Assembly: GCA_964649265.1 (NCBI GenBank)
Contig: CAZYPB010000012.1
Location: forward strand, 1-22,736
DNA length: 22,736 bases
Reading direction: 5' to 3'
Source: CAZYPB01 sp964649265
Lineage (GTDB): Archaea; Micrarchaeota; Micrarchaeia; Burarchaeales; JAKAKT01
Shown here piece after piece: positions 7,265 through 13,766 of the stretch. How positions within the stretch are numbered: the stretch's first letter is position 1; the number at the start of each line of letters is the position of its first letter. The notes below the pieces were generated by a model, which had not been told where the DNA came from, ran no database searches, and saw only the letters and a list, made by a program, of their open reading frames with translations. The position numbers and the translations under genes were made by a program.

Positions 7265-9712
7265 GTGAGATTATTCCTTTCAAGTGTTATTCTGATTGTA
7301 TTGCTAGTTAATGTTTTTGCTGATGGTATGATAATGCCTCCAAGGCCTGATGACCCATACCCCCTTATACTTAATCACTACGTTGATGTTGAGATAGACG
7401 ATACATATGCGACTGTCTCGGTTGATCAAGAGTTCGTTAATGATGGACACCGGGATATTCAAGGGATATATATGTTTCCTCTCCCTTCCGGTTCCATCAA
7501 AAAATTCCAGATGGTTGTCGATGGAAAGACAATCGAAGGAAAGCTTTTGGATAGTGACGAAGCAAAGGACATATATCACCAATATGTTATAGAAAGAAGA
7601 GAGGTCTCTTTGCTCGAATACTCAGGTAAGGAGATGTTCACTGCAAGCGTCATGCTCAAGAGAGGGGAGAAAGTAAGGATTCAGATATCGTATGACCAGG
7701 TAATAAAACAAAGTTCCGGAGTTTATTCTTTCTTCTATCCCCTGAGCACTGAGAGATATACCACAAAACCAATAGATCCCGTAGATATAAATGTTAAGAT
7801 AATGGCTGCTGGAGATATAGGTTTTGTTCTTTCCCCAACACATGATGTGGAAGTTGATAGGATTTCTAAAAGGGAAGTTGAGGTAAGCTATTATTCTGAA
7901 GAGATACCTGACAGGGACTTCGAGATCTTCTATGGTGTTACTGAAAGGGACTACGATGTGAAGGTAATCGGAGACAAAGAAAACTACAGGGACGGATATT
8001 TCATGCTCTTTGTTTACCCATCTAACCCAAAAACAGAGACTGTTCCAAAGGATGTTGTGTACGTTATTGATGTGTCTGGAAGCATGAGTGGAACGAAAAT
8101 AGAGCAAGCTAAAAGAGCTCTAAAATACGGGGTTGGGCAGCTCAATGACGGGGATAGGTTCAACATAATAACCTTCTCTTCTGATGCAGACTATTACAAA
8201 GATCAGTTAGTTGGAACAGGTTTTGAGAATGATGCAGAGGATTTTGTAGATGATCTTGAGGCAGTTGGTGCAACAAATATAGAAGATCCTCTTGTGCTTG
8301 CATCAGGAATGTTTGAGGACGATAACAGGCTTCATATAGTGGTTTTATTGACTGATGGGGAGGACACAACAGGGCACAGTGTTAAGAGTGTAATGCGCTC
8401 AATTGAGGGCTGTGATTGCAAGATATTTCCATTCGGAGTTGGAAAGGATATTGATTTCGAGCTTCTGGACAGGATATCCAATGAACATGGGGATGGAATA
8501 CCTACATATATAAGATCAGATGCTGAGCTTGAGTCAAGTCTAACAATATTCTATGACAAGATAGCCAAGCCACTGCTCACTAATGTGGATATAGATGTGA
8601 GGGGAGTTGGGACATATGATATTTACCCGAAAGAAATGGCAGATGTTTTCTATGGAAGTCAGATTGTAATTGTAGGCAAATACAAGGATTCGGGAAGTGC
8701 AGTAGTAACTCTGAGCGGAGAGACTGCCGGGAAGAATAATGTATTCGAATATGAGGTATCGTTCCCAGGTGAAGAGAGAAACAGTTTTGTTGAAAGGACG
8801 TGGGCAACAAGGAAGGTAGGTCACCTGCTTGATGTCATTGCTCTTGAAGGAGAGACCTCTGAGCTAAAGGAGGAAATTGTTGGGTTGGCAACTAAATACG
8901 GGATACCGACCCCTTACACTTCATACATTACAATTGATGATGAGGGCAAGATGAAAGAGATGAGGATAGATGTTGATCAGGCACCTGGCGGATGGGCAGA
9001 GGATGCCAATATAATGACTGCTGCTGCGGAATACAAGTCTGTCCAGAGCTACTCGCATGCGCCTCCGCAGACAAGGAATGTTGGGGACAAAACATTCGTA
9101 TCAATAGACGGGCTTTGGAAAGATACTGAATGTAGTGGTGATGTTGATCGCACAATAGAATTCGGTTCTGATGATTACCTGGAGGTGATATCAGAAAATG
9201 AATTAGCAAAATACCTATCCGTTGGAGACCGGGTTTGGGTGTGTGCAGATCAGTCAATAATGGTTACCACAGAGGAAACAAGTGCCCAGGATAAGGGAGT
9301 TGTTATCATTGGGAATGCAGGAACTCAGAGCGGAGGAGATAATGTTCCAACTGCAACCTCTGTTTTGGATAGGGTTCTTCCTTTTGCTCTCTTACTATTG
9401 CTTGCCATAGGTGTTGTTCTTTCAATAATGTTCAGAAGGCATTCCCATCCTGGAGAGAGCGAGGTTACTCTGTATAAAACACTTTCCTCGGATACAAGGC
9501 TTGATATAATGAGGCTTCTTAAGGAAGGAGAAGGTGGAAGGACAACTACATTTATAAGTGAGAAGATTGGGAAAAGCAAGGCGACCGTCTCTGAACATCT
9601 TGATAAATTGGTTAATGCTGAACTTATAGAAAAGGACCACGCCCCAGGAAGGAAGTGGGTATTCTATAAACTAACTTCTAAGGGAAAGACATTCCTCAAA
9701 AAAGGAGGTTAA
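7265..9712 (+). CDS. VIT-VWA transmembrane protein with C-terminal winged-helix DNA-binding domain
   Basis: The GTG start at 7265 is preceded by GGTGAT (7256-7261); an ATG at 7260 ends after two codons and is not used. Residues 1-20 form a signal peptide or N-terminal helix. A VIT domain covers about 30-160 (YVDVEIDDTYATVSVDQEF, then GIYMFPLP). A VWA domain covers about 262-435 with a complete MIDAS: D269, S271, S273, T337 and D364. A beta-rich spacer leads to one membrane helix at about 704-723, followed by RRHSH (positive inside). Residues about 735-812 form an ArsR-like winged helix (SSDTRLDIMRLL, then SKATVSEHLDKLVNAELIEK, then a wing with GRKWVFYKL). VIT-VWA proteins usually act as extracellular metal-dependent adhesion modules. 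Here the receptor-like part is joined to a cytoplasmic DNA-binding domain, suggesting a one-component transmembrane regulator. The stop overlaps the convergent lipid gene by 4 bp. Confidence 0.85.
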   Translation: MRLFLSSVILIVLLVNVFADGMIMPPRPDDPYPLILNHYVDVEIDDTYATVSVDQEFVNDGHRDIQGIYMFPLPSGSIKKFQMVVDGKTIEGKLLDSDEAKDIYHQYVIERREVSLLEYSGKEMFTASVMLKRGEKVRIQISYDQVIKQSSGVYSFFYPLSTERYTTKPIDPVDINVKIMAAGDIGFVLSPTHDVEVDRISKREVEVSYYSEEIPDRDFEIFYGVTERDYDVKVIGDKENYRDGYFMLFVYPSNPKTETVPKDVVYVIDVSGSMSGTKIEQAKRALKYGVGQLNDGDRFNIITFSSDADYYKDQLVGTGFENDAEDFVDDLEAVGATNIEDPLVLASGMFEDDNRLHIVVLLTDGEDTTGHSVKSVMRSIEGCDCKIFPFGVGKDIDFELLDRISNEHGDGIPTYIRSDAELESSLTIFYDKIAKPLLTNVDIDVRGVGTYDIYPKEMADVFYGSQIVIVGKYKDSGSAVVTLSGETAGKNNVFEYEVSFPGEERNSFVERTWATRKVGHLLDVIALEGETSELKEEIVGLATKYGIPTPYTSYITIDDEGKMKEMRIDVDQAPGGWAEDANIMTAAAEYKSVQSYSHAPPQTRNVGDKTFVSIDGLWKDTECSGDVDRTIEFGSDDYLEVISENELAKYLSVGDRVWVCADQSIMVTTEETSAQDKGVVIIGNAGTQSGGDNVPTATSVLDRVLPFALLLLLAIGVVLSIMFRRHSHPGESEVTLYKTLSSDTRLDIMRLLKEGEGGRTTTFISEKIGKSKATVSEHLDKLVNAELIEKDHAPGRKWVFYKLTSKGKTFLKKGG

Positions 9713-10326
9713 GAGGAATTCCTAAAGACGAAAACAACTCTCTGGGCCACTGTGATGATGGCCAGAAGGGAAGCTGCTACTATCGCATATGTTAGGTATA
9801 GTGGATTCCAGAAGCTGGCAACCATACCTGCAAACACAATGATGAGGCGCTCAGGTCTTTCGAGCAGTCCGCCCATCTTCCCAAGTAATTTCTCATCTGT
9901 AAGTGCTTTCCTATGATCAGCGTATGCCCTTGAATAGCTAGTCATAACTGTTCCCGAAAACAGGAGTGACGCAACCCAAACATAGGATGGAAATATGAAC
10001 TCAGGAAGGCCGTAAAAAATAAGACCGAACAGCAAGAATGCCTCCACGAAACGATCTATAATTCCATCAAGATATGCACCGAATGAAGTAACGCTTCCGG
10101 TTACTCTTGCGACCCCGCCGTCTATTCCATCTATAAGCGCTGATGCAGCAAAGAAAACTATTGCCAGATCCATTCTCTGTAAATAGGCAAGACACATAAA
10201 ACCTATGAACGCAGGAATCAGAGATAGTATGGTCCATTGGTTTGGAGTCAATGGAACTCTGGAAAATAACAGTCCCAGTTTTATCCCAACTCTCTCAGCA
10301 AATTCAGAGTAATTTCCTTTTATCAT
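9709..10326 (-). CDS. CDP-alcohol phosphatidyltransferase, probable archaetidylinositol phosphate synthase
   Basis: The full catalytic motif of the family, D-x2-D-G-x2-A-R-x8-G-x3-D-x3-D, is present at residues 66-91 (D66, D69, G70, A73, R74, G83, D87, D91). At 205 aa with about six hydrophobic segments it has the normal size. Family members join a CDP-activated lipid to an alcohol with release of CMP in the membrane. The substrate is inferred from context: the first gene of the operon makes L-myo-inositol-1-phosphate, so CDP-archaeol plus inositol phosphate giving archaetidylinositol phosphate is the best guess. Its ATG overlaps the upstream gene's TGA by one base (TGATG), indicating translational coupling. 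Archaetidylglycerol phosphate or another headgroup is the main alternative. Confidence 0.82.
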   Translation of the reverse strand: MIKGNYSEFAERVGIKLGLLFSRVPLTPNQWTILSLIPAFIGFMCLAYLQRMDLAIVFFAASALIDGIDGGVARVTGSVTSFGAYLDGIIDRFVEAFLLFGLIFYGLPEFIFPSYVWVASLLFSGTVMTSYSRAYADHRKALTDEKLLGKMGGLLERPERLIIVFAGMVASFWNPLYLTYAIVAASLLAIITVAQRVVFVFRNSS

Positions 10327-10769
10327 CAGCTCACCAGAAAAGCTCCTACTATCATAAGGATTGCACCTGAAACAATTTTTATTGTTTGCTGCGGATCAGG
10401 GAGTTCATGCAACAGGAGGATGGCAAGAACAACTACTACCAGTGTATTTAGATTAAATATTGGTGTTATCTGAGAGGCATTTGCACCTAGGTTAAAGGCT
10501 TTATATACCAAAACAGAACCCATTGCCCATGCTGCTCCAACCCCCAATCCCAAAAAAACAGCCATGTTATTTGAAGGAACTGAAATCTGTCCCTTTGTTT
10601 CAACAAAATAATAAGTCATGAATATTATGAACGCACCAATTACAACTAGCATTGCTAGAATATGTGAATTTACTGCATAGTGGTCTTTTCCTCCAACTAC
10701 TTTCGTTAAAAGTCCGGAAATTCCAAAAAGAAAAGCTGCTAATAAACCATATGCTAACCAAGTTTCCAT
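10326..10769 (-). CDS. Half-size EamA/DMT-type membrane protein, copy B
   Basis: A start at ATG 10769 gives 147 residues, the same length as the neighbouring paralogue, and places GGGGTGA just upstream across the previous stop. The longer reading from 10805 would overlap that gene and adds a non-hydrophobic N-terminus, so it was not used. The protein is almost entirely hydrophobic, with about five membrane helices. It has one EamA-like unit (AWAMGSVLVYKAFNLGANASQITPI-type segment, with a conserved LLLHELPDP near the end). It shares METW, YG-LAA, KVVGG-HY, FNLGA-AS-I-P and LHELP with the upstream gene. Single-unit DMT proteins work as dimers. The operon suggests transport of a lipid or lipid precursor, but the substrate is not shown. 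Confidence 0.75.
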   Translation of the reverse strand: METWLAYGLLAAFLFGISGLLTKVVGGKDHYAVNSHILAMLVVIGAFIIFMTYYFVETKGQISVPSNNMAVFLGLGVGAAWAMGSVLVYKAFNLGANASQITPIFNLNTLVVVVLAILLLHELPDPQQTIKIVSGAILMIVGAFLVS

Positions 10770-10773
10770 ATTC

Positions 10774-11217
10774 TCACCCCAGCATGGATGCACCAAGAAG
10801 CACAAGGCATGCTCCTATTACAACCTTCCACAGCTCAGAATAGGAAGGAAGTTCATGCAGGAATATTATTCCTAGGACAACTGCTACCAGGGCACTTGTG
10901 TTCATAAGGGGTATTATCTTAGATGCATCCGCCCCAAGATTGAATCCTCTGTAAAGGAAAACCGATGCAATTCCCCAGAGCATTCCGCTTGCAACTGCCA
11001 AAAGAGCTGCATTGTTTTCAACTTGAAATGAAACCTGCAGATTATTTTCATACAGGTAATAGGGTATGAAAACGAGGGCAACCCCCACGAGAACAAGTAT
11101 TGCGCCCGTATGTGCATTCAGGTTATAGTGGGCCGAACCGCTTGCAATCTTCATTGCAACTCCTGAAGCACCTAGAAAAAGTGCTGCGAGAATACCATAG
11201 AGCATCCATGTTTCCAT
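10774..11217 (-). CDS. Half-size EamA/DMT-type membrane protein, copy A
   Basis: This 147-aa hydrophobic protein is paralogous to the next gene and begins METWMLYGILAALFLGASG. It has about five membrane helices and one EamA-like unit (GIASVFLYRGFNLGADASKI; IIFLHELPSY). It starts four bases after the ino1 stop and ends four bases before the start of copy B, so the three genes are read as one operon. Two unlike half-size copies side by side suggest a heterodimer, as in paired small multidrug-resistance-type transporters and ArnE/ArnF, which flip a lipid-linked sugar. A lipid-flippase role is inference. Export of a small solute is possible. Confidence 0.75.
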   Translation of the reverse strand: METWMLYGILAALFLGASGVAMKIASGSAHYNLNAHTGAILVLVGVALVFIPYYLYENNLQVSFQVENNAALLAVASGMLWGIASVFLYRGFNLGADASKIIPLMNTSALVAVVLGIIFLHELPSYSELWKVVIGACLVLLGASMLG

Positions 11218-11221
11218 AGGA

Positions 11222-12307
11222 TCACCTCTCCCTCTCTCCAGATATGAACTCCTCCACCATTATCCTTGCAACTTCATCAGGGTATTGTATTGGAGGAGAT
11301 TTCATAAGGTAGGCTGAAGCACTTATTAATCTCCCACCTATCTTCCTATCGAGTCCAAGTTTACATAGTCTAACTGCATCAACAATTATGCCTGCTGAAT
11401 TAGGTGAATCAATAACATCCAGGCGCATATCAACAATAAGTGGAGTGCCTCCGAAATTCTCCCCCTCAAGCCTTATGAATGCTATCTTATTATCACGAAG
11501 CCATGGGACATAATCACTTGGGCCTATTGTCACCTCATCATCAGATAATGGCGTTTTCAATATACTCTGAACAGCCTGGGTTTTGCTTATCTTCTTTGAA
11601 ACCAGCCTGGAGCGCTCAAGCATGTTCTTGAAATCCGTGTTTCCACCCACATTGAGCTGGTATGTCTGTTTCAAACGGACACCGCGATCAAGGAAAAGCT
11701 TTGCAAGTGTCCTGTGGACTATTGTTGCCCCGACAACGCTCTTCACATCGTCTCCGACCATCGGGAGTTTTTTCTCCTCGAACCGGGTGGCCCATTTGTC
11801 GTCTGATGTTATGAAAACAGGCATTGCGTTTACGAATGCACATCCGGCGTCAAGTGCCTCCTGTGCATAGAATCTGGCTGCTTGCTCTGAGCCAACTGGG
11901 AGATAGCTTACAACTATTTCGGCTCCGGATTCCTCCAGCTCTTTCTTTACATTGCACGGCTTCTGTAGCGGGTCTACAAGGAATCGGTCCTTTGTTGTTT
12001 CTGCCAATCCATCAAGAACAGGCCCTTTCTTTACAGTTACGCCTATTCTGGGGACCTCGGAAAACTTGACTGTGCAGTTTGGTTGTGAGAAACACGCCTC
12101 GGAAACATCCTTTCCTACCTTCCTCTTATCTATATCGAAGGCTGAGACAACCTTTATATCTGAGAGCCTGTAACCTCCAATTATATTGTGCATAAGCCCA
12201 GGGGTTGGAGGAGAGTTCCCATCAATGTTCCTGTAGTAGTGCAATCCCTGAAGCATAGAGGAACAGCAATTTCCTACACCTATGATTCCGATCTTTATCT
12301 TTCCCAT
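11222..12307 (-). CDS. ino1: Myo-inositol-1-phosphate synthase
   Basis: This is a 361-aa protein of the archaeal inositol-1-phosphate synthase family. It begins with a Rossmann NAD-binding loop (IGVGNCCSSMLQG, residues 9-21) and has the family segments VSYLPVGSEQAARFY, ATIVHRTLAKLFLDRGV and LNVGGNTDFKNM. The enzyme uses NAD to turn glucose-6-phosphate into L-myo-inositol-1-phosphate, the headgroup precursor for inositol ether lipids and related compounds. It is the first gene of a four-gene operon ending in the CDP-alcohol phosphatidyltransferase. An AT-rich TATA region (ATTAAAT at 12331-12337) lies about 27 bases upstream of the ATG and is embedded in an inverted repeat, and a divergent PadR-like gene starts 76 bp away, so regulation by that protein is plausible. 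Confidence 0.93.
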   Translation of the reverse strand: MGKIKIGIIGVGNCCSSMLQGLHYYRNIDGNSPPTPGLMHNIIGGYRLSDIKVVSAFDIDKRKVGKDVSEACFSQPNCTVKFSEVPRIGVTVKKGPVLDGLAETTKDRFLVDPLQKPCNVKKELEESGAEIVVSYLPVGSEQAARFYAQEALDAGCAFVNAMPVFITSDDKWATRFEEKKLPMVGDDVKSVVGATIVHRTLAKLFLDRGVRLKQTYQLNVGGNTDFKNMLERSRLVSKKISKTQAVQSILKTPLSDDEVTIGPSDYVPWLRDNKIAFIRLEGENFGGTPLIVDMRLDVIDSPNSAGIIVDAVRLCKLGLDRKIGGRLISASAYLMKSPPIQYPDEVARIMVEEFISGERER

Positions 12308-12318
12308 GAAAACACCTT

Positions 12319-12338
12319 TATTTAATTTACATTAAATA
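12319..12338. promoter_or_regulatory. Inverted repeat over the ino1 TATA region
   Basis: TATTTAAT and ATTAAATA form perfect 8-bp arms around TTAC. The right arm coincides with the expected TATA position of ino1, so a bound protein would block TBP. The bias to A and T makes chance palindromes more likely. Confidence 0.4.
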
Positions 12339-12349
12339 GTTTATTTTGA

Positions 12350-12361
12350 TTAAATATTTAA
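12350..12361 (+). promoter_or_regulatory. Palindromic TATA box of the PadR-like gene
   Basis: TTAAATATTTAA is a perfect 12-bp palindrome centred near 12356, about 28 bases before the ATG at 12384. Transcription from it would begin at or next to the ATG, giving a leaderless mRNA. Confidence 0.5.
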
Positions 12362-12383
12362 AGCTTAGGGTGGAAAACCGATT

Positions 12384-12695
12384 ATGGGAAAGGAAAGCAA
12401 GCCCATGGTAAGACTAAAACGGAGCCTTACCACGGACAATCTCTGGCTCTACATACTCTCAACACTAAAGGAAGGAGACACATATGCATATGCCCTGAAA
12501 ACGCAGATAGAGAAGAGATTTGGTTGGAAGCCTGGTCTTATAACAAGCTATATAGTCTTCTATAAACTCGAAAGCGAAGGCCTAATAAAATCTCAATATA
12601 AAGGAAGAAGAAAATATTATGAGATAACTAAGAAAGGGAGAGATACGCTCACACAGGGAAAACGGATGATCGAAGGCCTTTCCAGAAAGCTCTGA
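12384..12695 (+). CDS. PadR-like winged-helix transcription regulator
   Basis: This 103-aa protein has the PadR core. An opening helix (NLWLYILSTLKEGDTYAYAL) leads to a recognition-helix region (LITSYIVFYKLESEGLIKSQ) and a wing with GRRKYYEITKKGRDTL. PadR proteins bind palindromic operators as dimers, often near their own gene. The longer PadR C-terminal dimerisation helix is short here (about 15 residues after the wing). It diverges from ino1, and the shared 76-bp spacer holds two palindromes, so control of ino1 and of itself is the simplest inference. The ATG at 12384 matches a leaderless start from the TATA box. An internal ATG at residue 8 is possible. Confidence 0.8.
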   Translation: MGKESKPMVRLKRSLTTDNLWLYILSTLKEGDTYAYALKTQIEKRFGWKPGLITSYIVFYKLESEGLIKSQYKGRRKYYEITKKGRDTLTQGKRMIEGLSRKL

Positions 12696-12703
12696 CGCAA
12701 ACG

Positions 12704-12710
12704 TTTTATA
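12704..12710 (+). promoter_or_regulatory. TATA box of the bPH2-like gene
   Basis: TTTTATA, followed by AGAG, lies just after the PadR-like stop. Its centre is about 26 bases before the ATG at 12733 but only about 17 before the ATG at 12724, which decides the start choice in favour of 12733. Confidence 0.5.
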
Positions 12711-12732
12711 AGAGACCACGCAAATGCAGTTT

Positions 12733-13353
12733 ATGGAAAGCAGACCTAGTTGGCGGGCAATACTGTTCTGGTTGAAGAGGCCGCTATATGTAGCAATAAT
12801 TTTTGTTGTAATGATAATTCTAATTATCCTTGTGGATAGGTATCTTTTACTTTGGCAGGGGAGCATAGCGCAGAGAGCAGGTTCTGAGGAGTTCGTTACA
12901 CTCCTTATTTTTGCATGTATATTGACCCCCATGTTTGCCTGGAATATTCTAAGGTGGTATACTACAACCCACAACATAACAGATAAGCAAATTATCTTTT
13001 CGCATGGCATTTTCAACAAGAAAAGGTATGTTGTGAATTATGAAAACATACAGAACATAAATGTCGAAAGGAATTTCCTTGAAAGACTTCTAATGATAAC
13101 AAGCATAAAAATAGAGACTGCGGGCTCTAAGCCGGGGGAAGCGGAATTTGAACTTGAAGGCATAGACTCTAAGAAAGCTGAGAAATTGGTCTCTGAGATA
13201 TCACTCTGTGTTGAGGCTGTTAAGGGGAAGGGCAAAAACAGTAGTCTGCGCGGGGATATTGATTTGAGGGATCTGATGAACTACTCCCAGAAAATACTGA
13301 TTGAACTTAAGGAGATAAAGGAACTCCTGCTTGAGAAGAAGAAAAGAGGTTAG
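12733..13353 (+). CDS. Membrane protein with bPH2 (YdbS/YdbT-like) domain
   Basis: With the start at 12733 the protein has 206 residues. The alternative ATG at 12724 adds three. Two membrane helices occur near the N-terminus (about 15-37, IIFVVMIILIILVD; and about 55-75, FVTLLIFACILTPMFAW). A bacterial-type PH domain follows at about 76-150, with the usual WYTTTHNITDKQIIF beginning and VVNYENIQNINVERNFLERLL. The C-terminal 50 residues form a charged helix (ILIELKEIKELLLEKKKR). bPH2 membrane proteins are widespread and poorly understood. The PH part should lie in the cytoplasm. It sits 37 bp after the PadR-like gene and may be co-expressed with it. The stop overlaps the remnant on the other strand by three bases. 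Confidence 0.75.
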   Translation: MESRPSWRAILFWLKRPLYVAIIFVVMIILIILVDRYLLLWQGSIAQRAGSEEFVTLLIFACILTPMFAWNILRWYTTTHNITDKQIIFSHGIFNKKRYVVNYENIQNINVERNFLERLLMITSIKIETAGSKPGEAEFELEGIDSKKAEKLVSEISLCVEAVKGKGKNSSLRGDIDLRDLMNYSQKILIELKEIKELLLEKKKRG

Positions 13354-13760
13354 AATTCAGCTTCTTTTTTTGAAGCATTTAGCAAAAAGGTGTCTGTCTC
13401 TCCTCCGCAGTATTTTTTAATAAGATCGCTTAGCTCTTTGGCTATTGAATCTACCTCTTCGCTTGTAAATGGTGGGAGCCCCCATATAACTATTGCAACG
13501 TTTTTTGTATTTTCAGTCATCTTTGATTTATCGCATTCTCTCCAATTCCATCTCCTGTAGGGTATTTCCTTATTGCCCGCATATACTATTTCCCCTTGTT
13601 TTGGATTTTTGTTTCACTTGTTTTCTTTTTCCCTGATAATATCAATCAGTTCCGGGTCAAGACCTGAATTATCTAATTCTTTTGCAATAACAAGACCGAT
13701 GTTTAGGTTCGGAAAGCCATCGAAAATCTTATCATCTATCCCAAATGACACAGGGATCAC
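13350..13760 (-). pseudogene. Decayed B3/4-domain (phenylalanyl-tRNA synthetase beta-like) gene
   Basis: Reading the minus strand from GTG 13760, 48 codons resemble the start of archaeal B3/4-domain proteins (DKIFDGFPNLNIGLVIAKEL). They end at TGA 13616-13614. The same frame then continues for 87 codons, with the family's C-terminal landmarks QGEIVYAGNKEIPYRRWNWRECD, ENTKNVAIVIWGLPP and LIKKYCGGETDTFLLN, to TAA 13352-13350. The roughly 100 residues of the tRNA-editing-like core that normally separate these ends are missing, and a stop codon sits at the junction, so the gene is broken. It begins seven bases after the thiDN stop and was probably once in that operon. This remnant is what fills the 413-bp space between the bPH2-like gene and thiDN. 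Confidence 0.75.
13360..13376 (+). terminator. Short hairpin with T7 loop after the bPH2-like gene
   Basis: GCTTC and GAAGC flank seven T residues (13365-13371), six bases after the TAG at 13351-13353. The T run alone would serve as an archaeal terminator. It lies inside the last codons of the convergent pseudogene. Confidence 0.45.
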
Positions 13761-13766
13761 TTGTGT

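Noticed and set aside
10770..10805. Longer N-terminus of half-size DMT copy B
   Set aside because: The paralogue begins with the same METW sequence and the added residues overlap the previous gene.
13614..13616. TGA read through as selenocysteine or another recoded residue in the B3/4 gene
   Set aside because: About 100 core residues are missing at the same point and no recoding hairpin is evident, while TGA is used as a normal stop by neighbouring genes.
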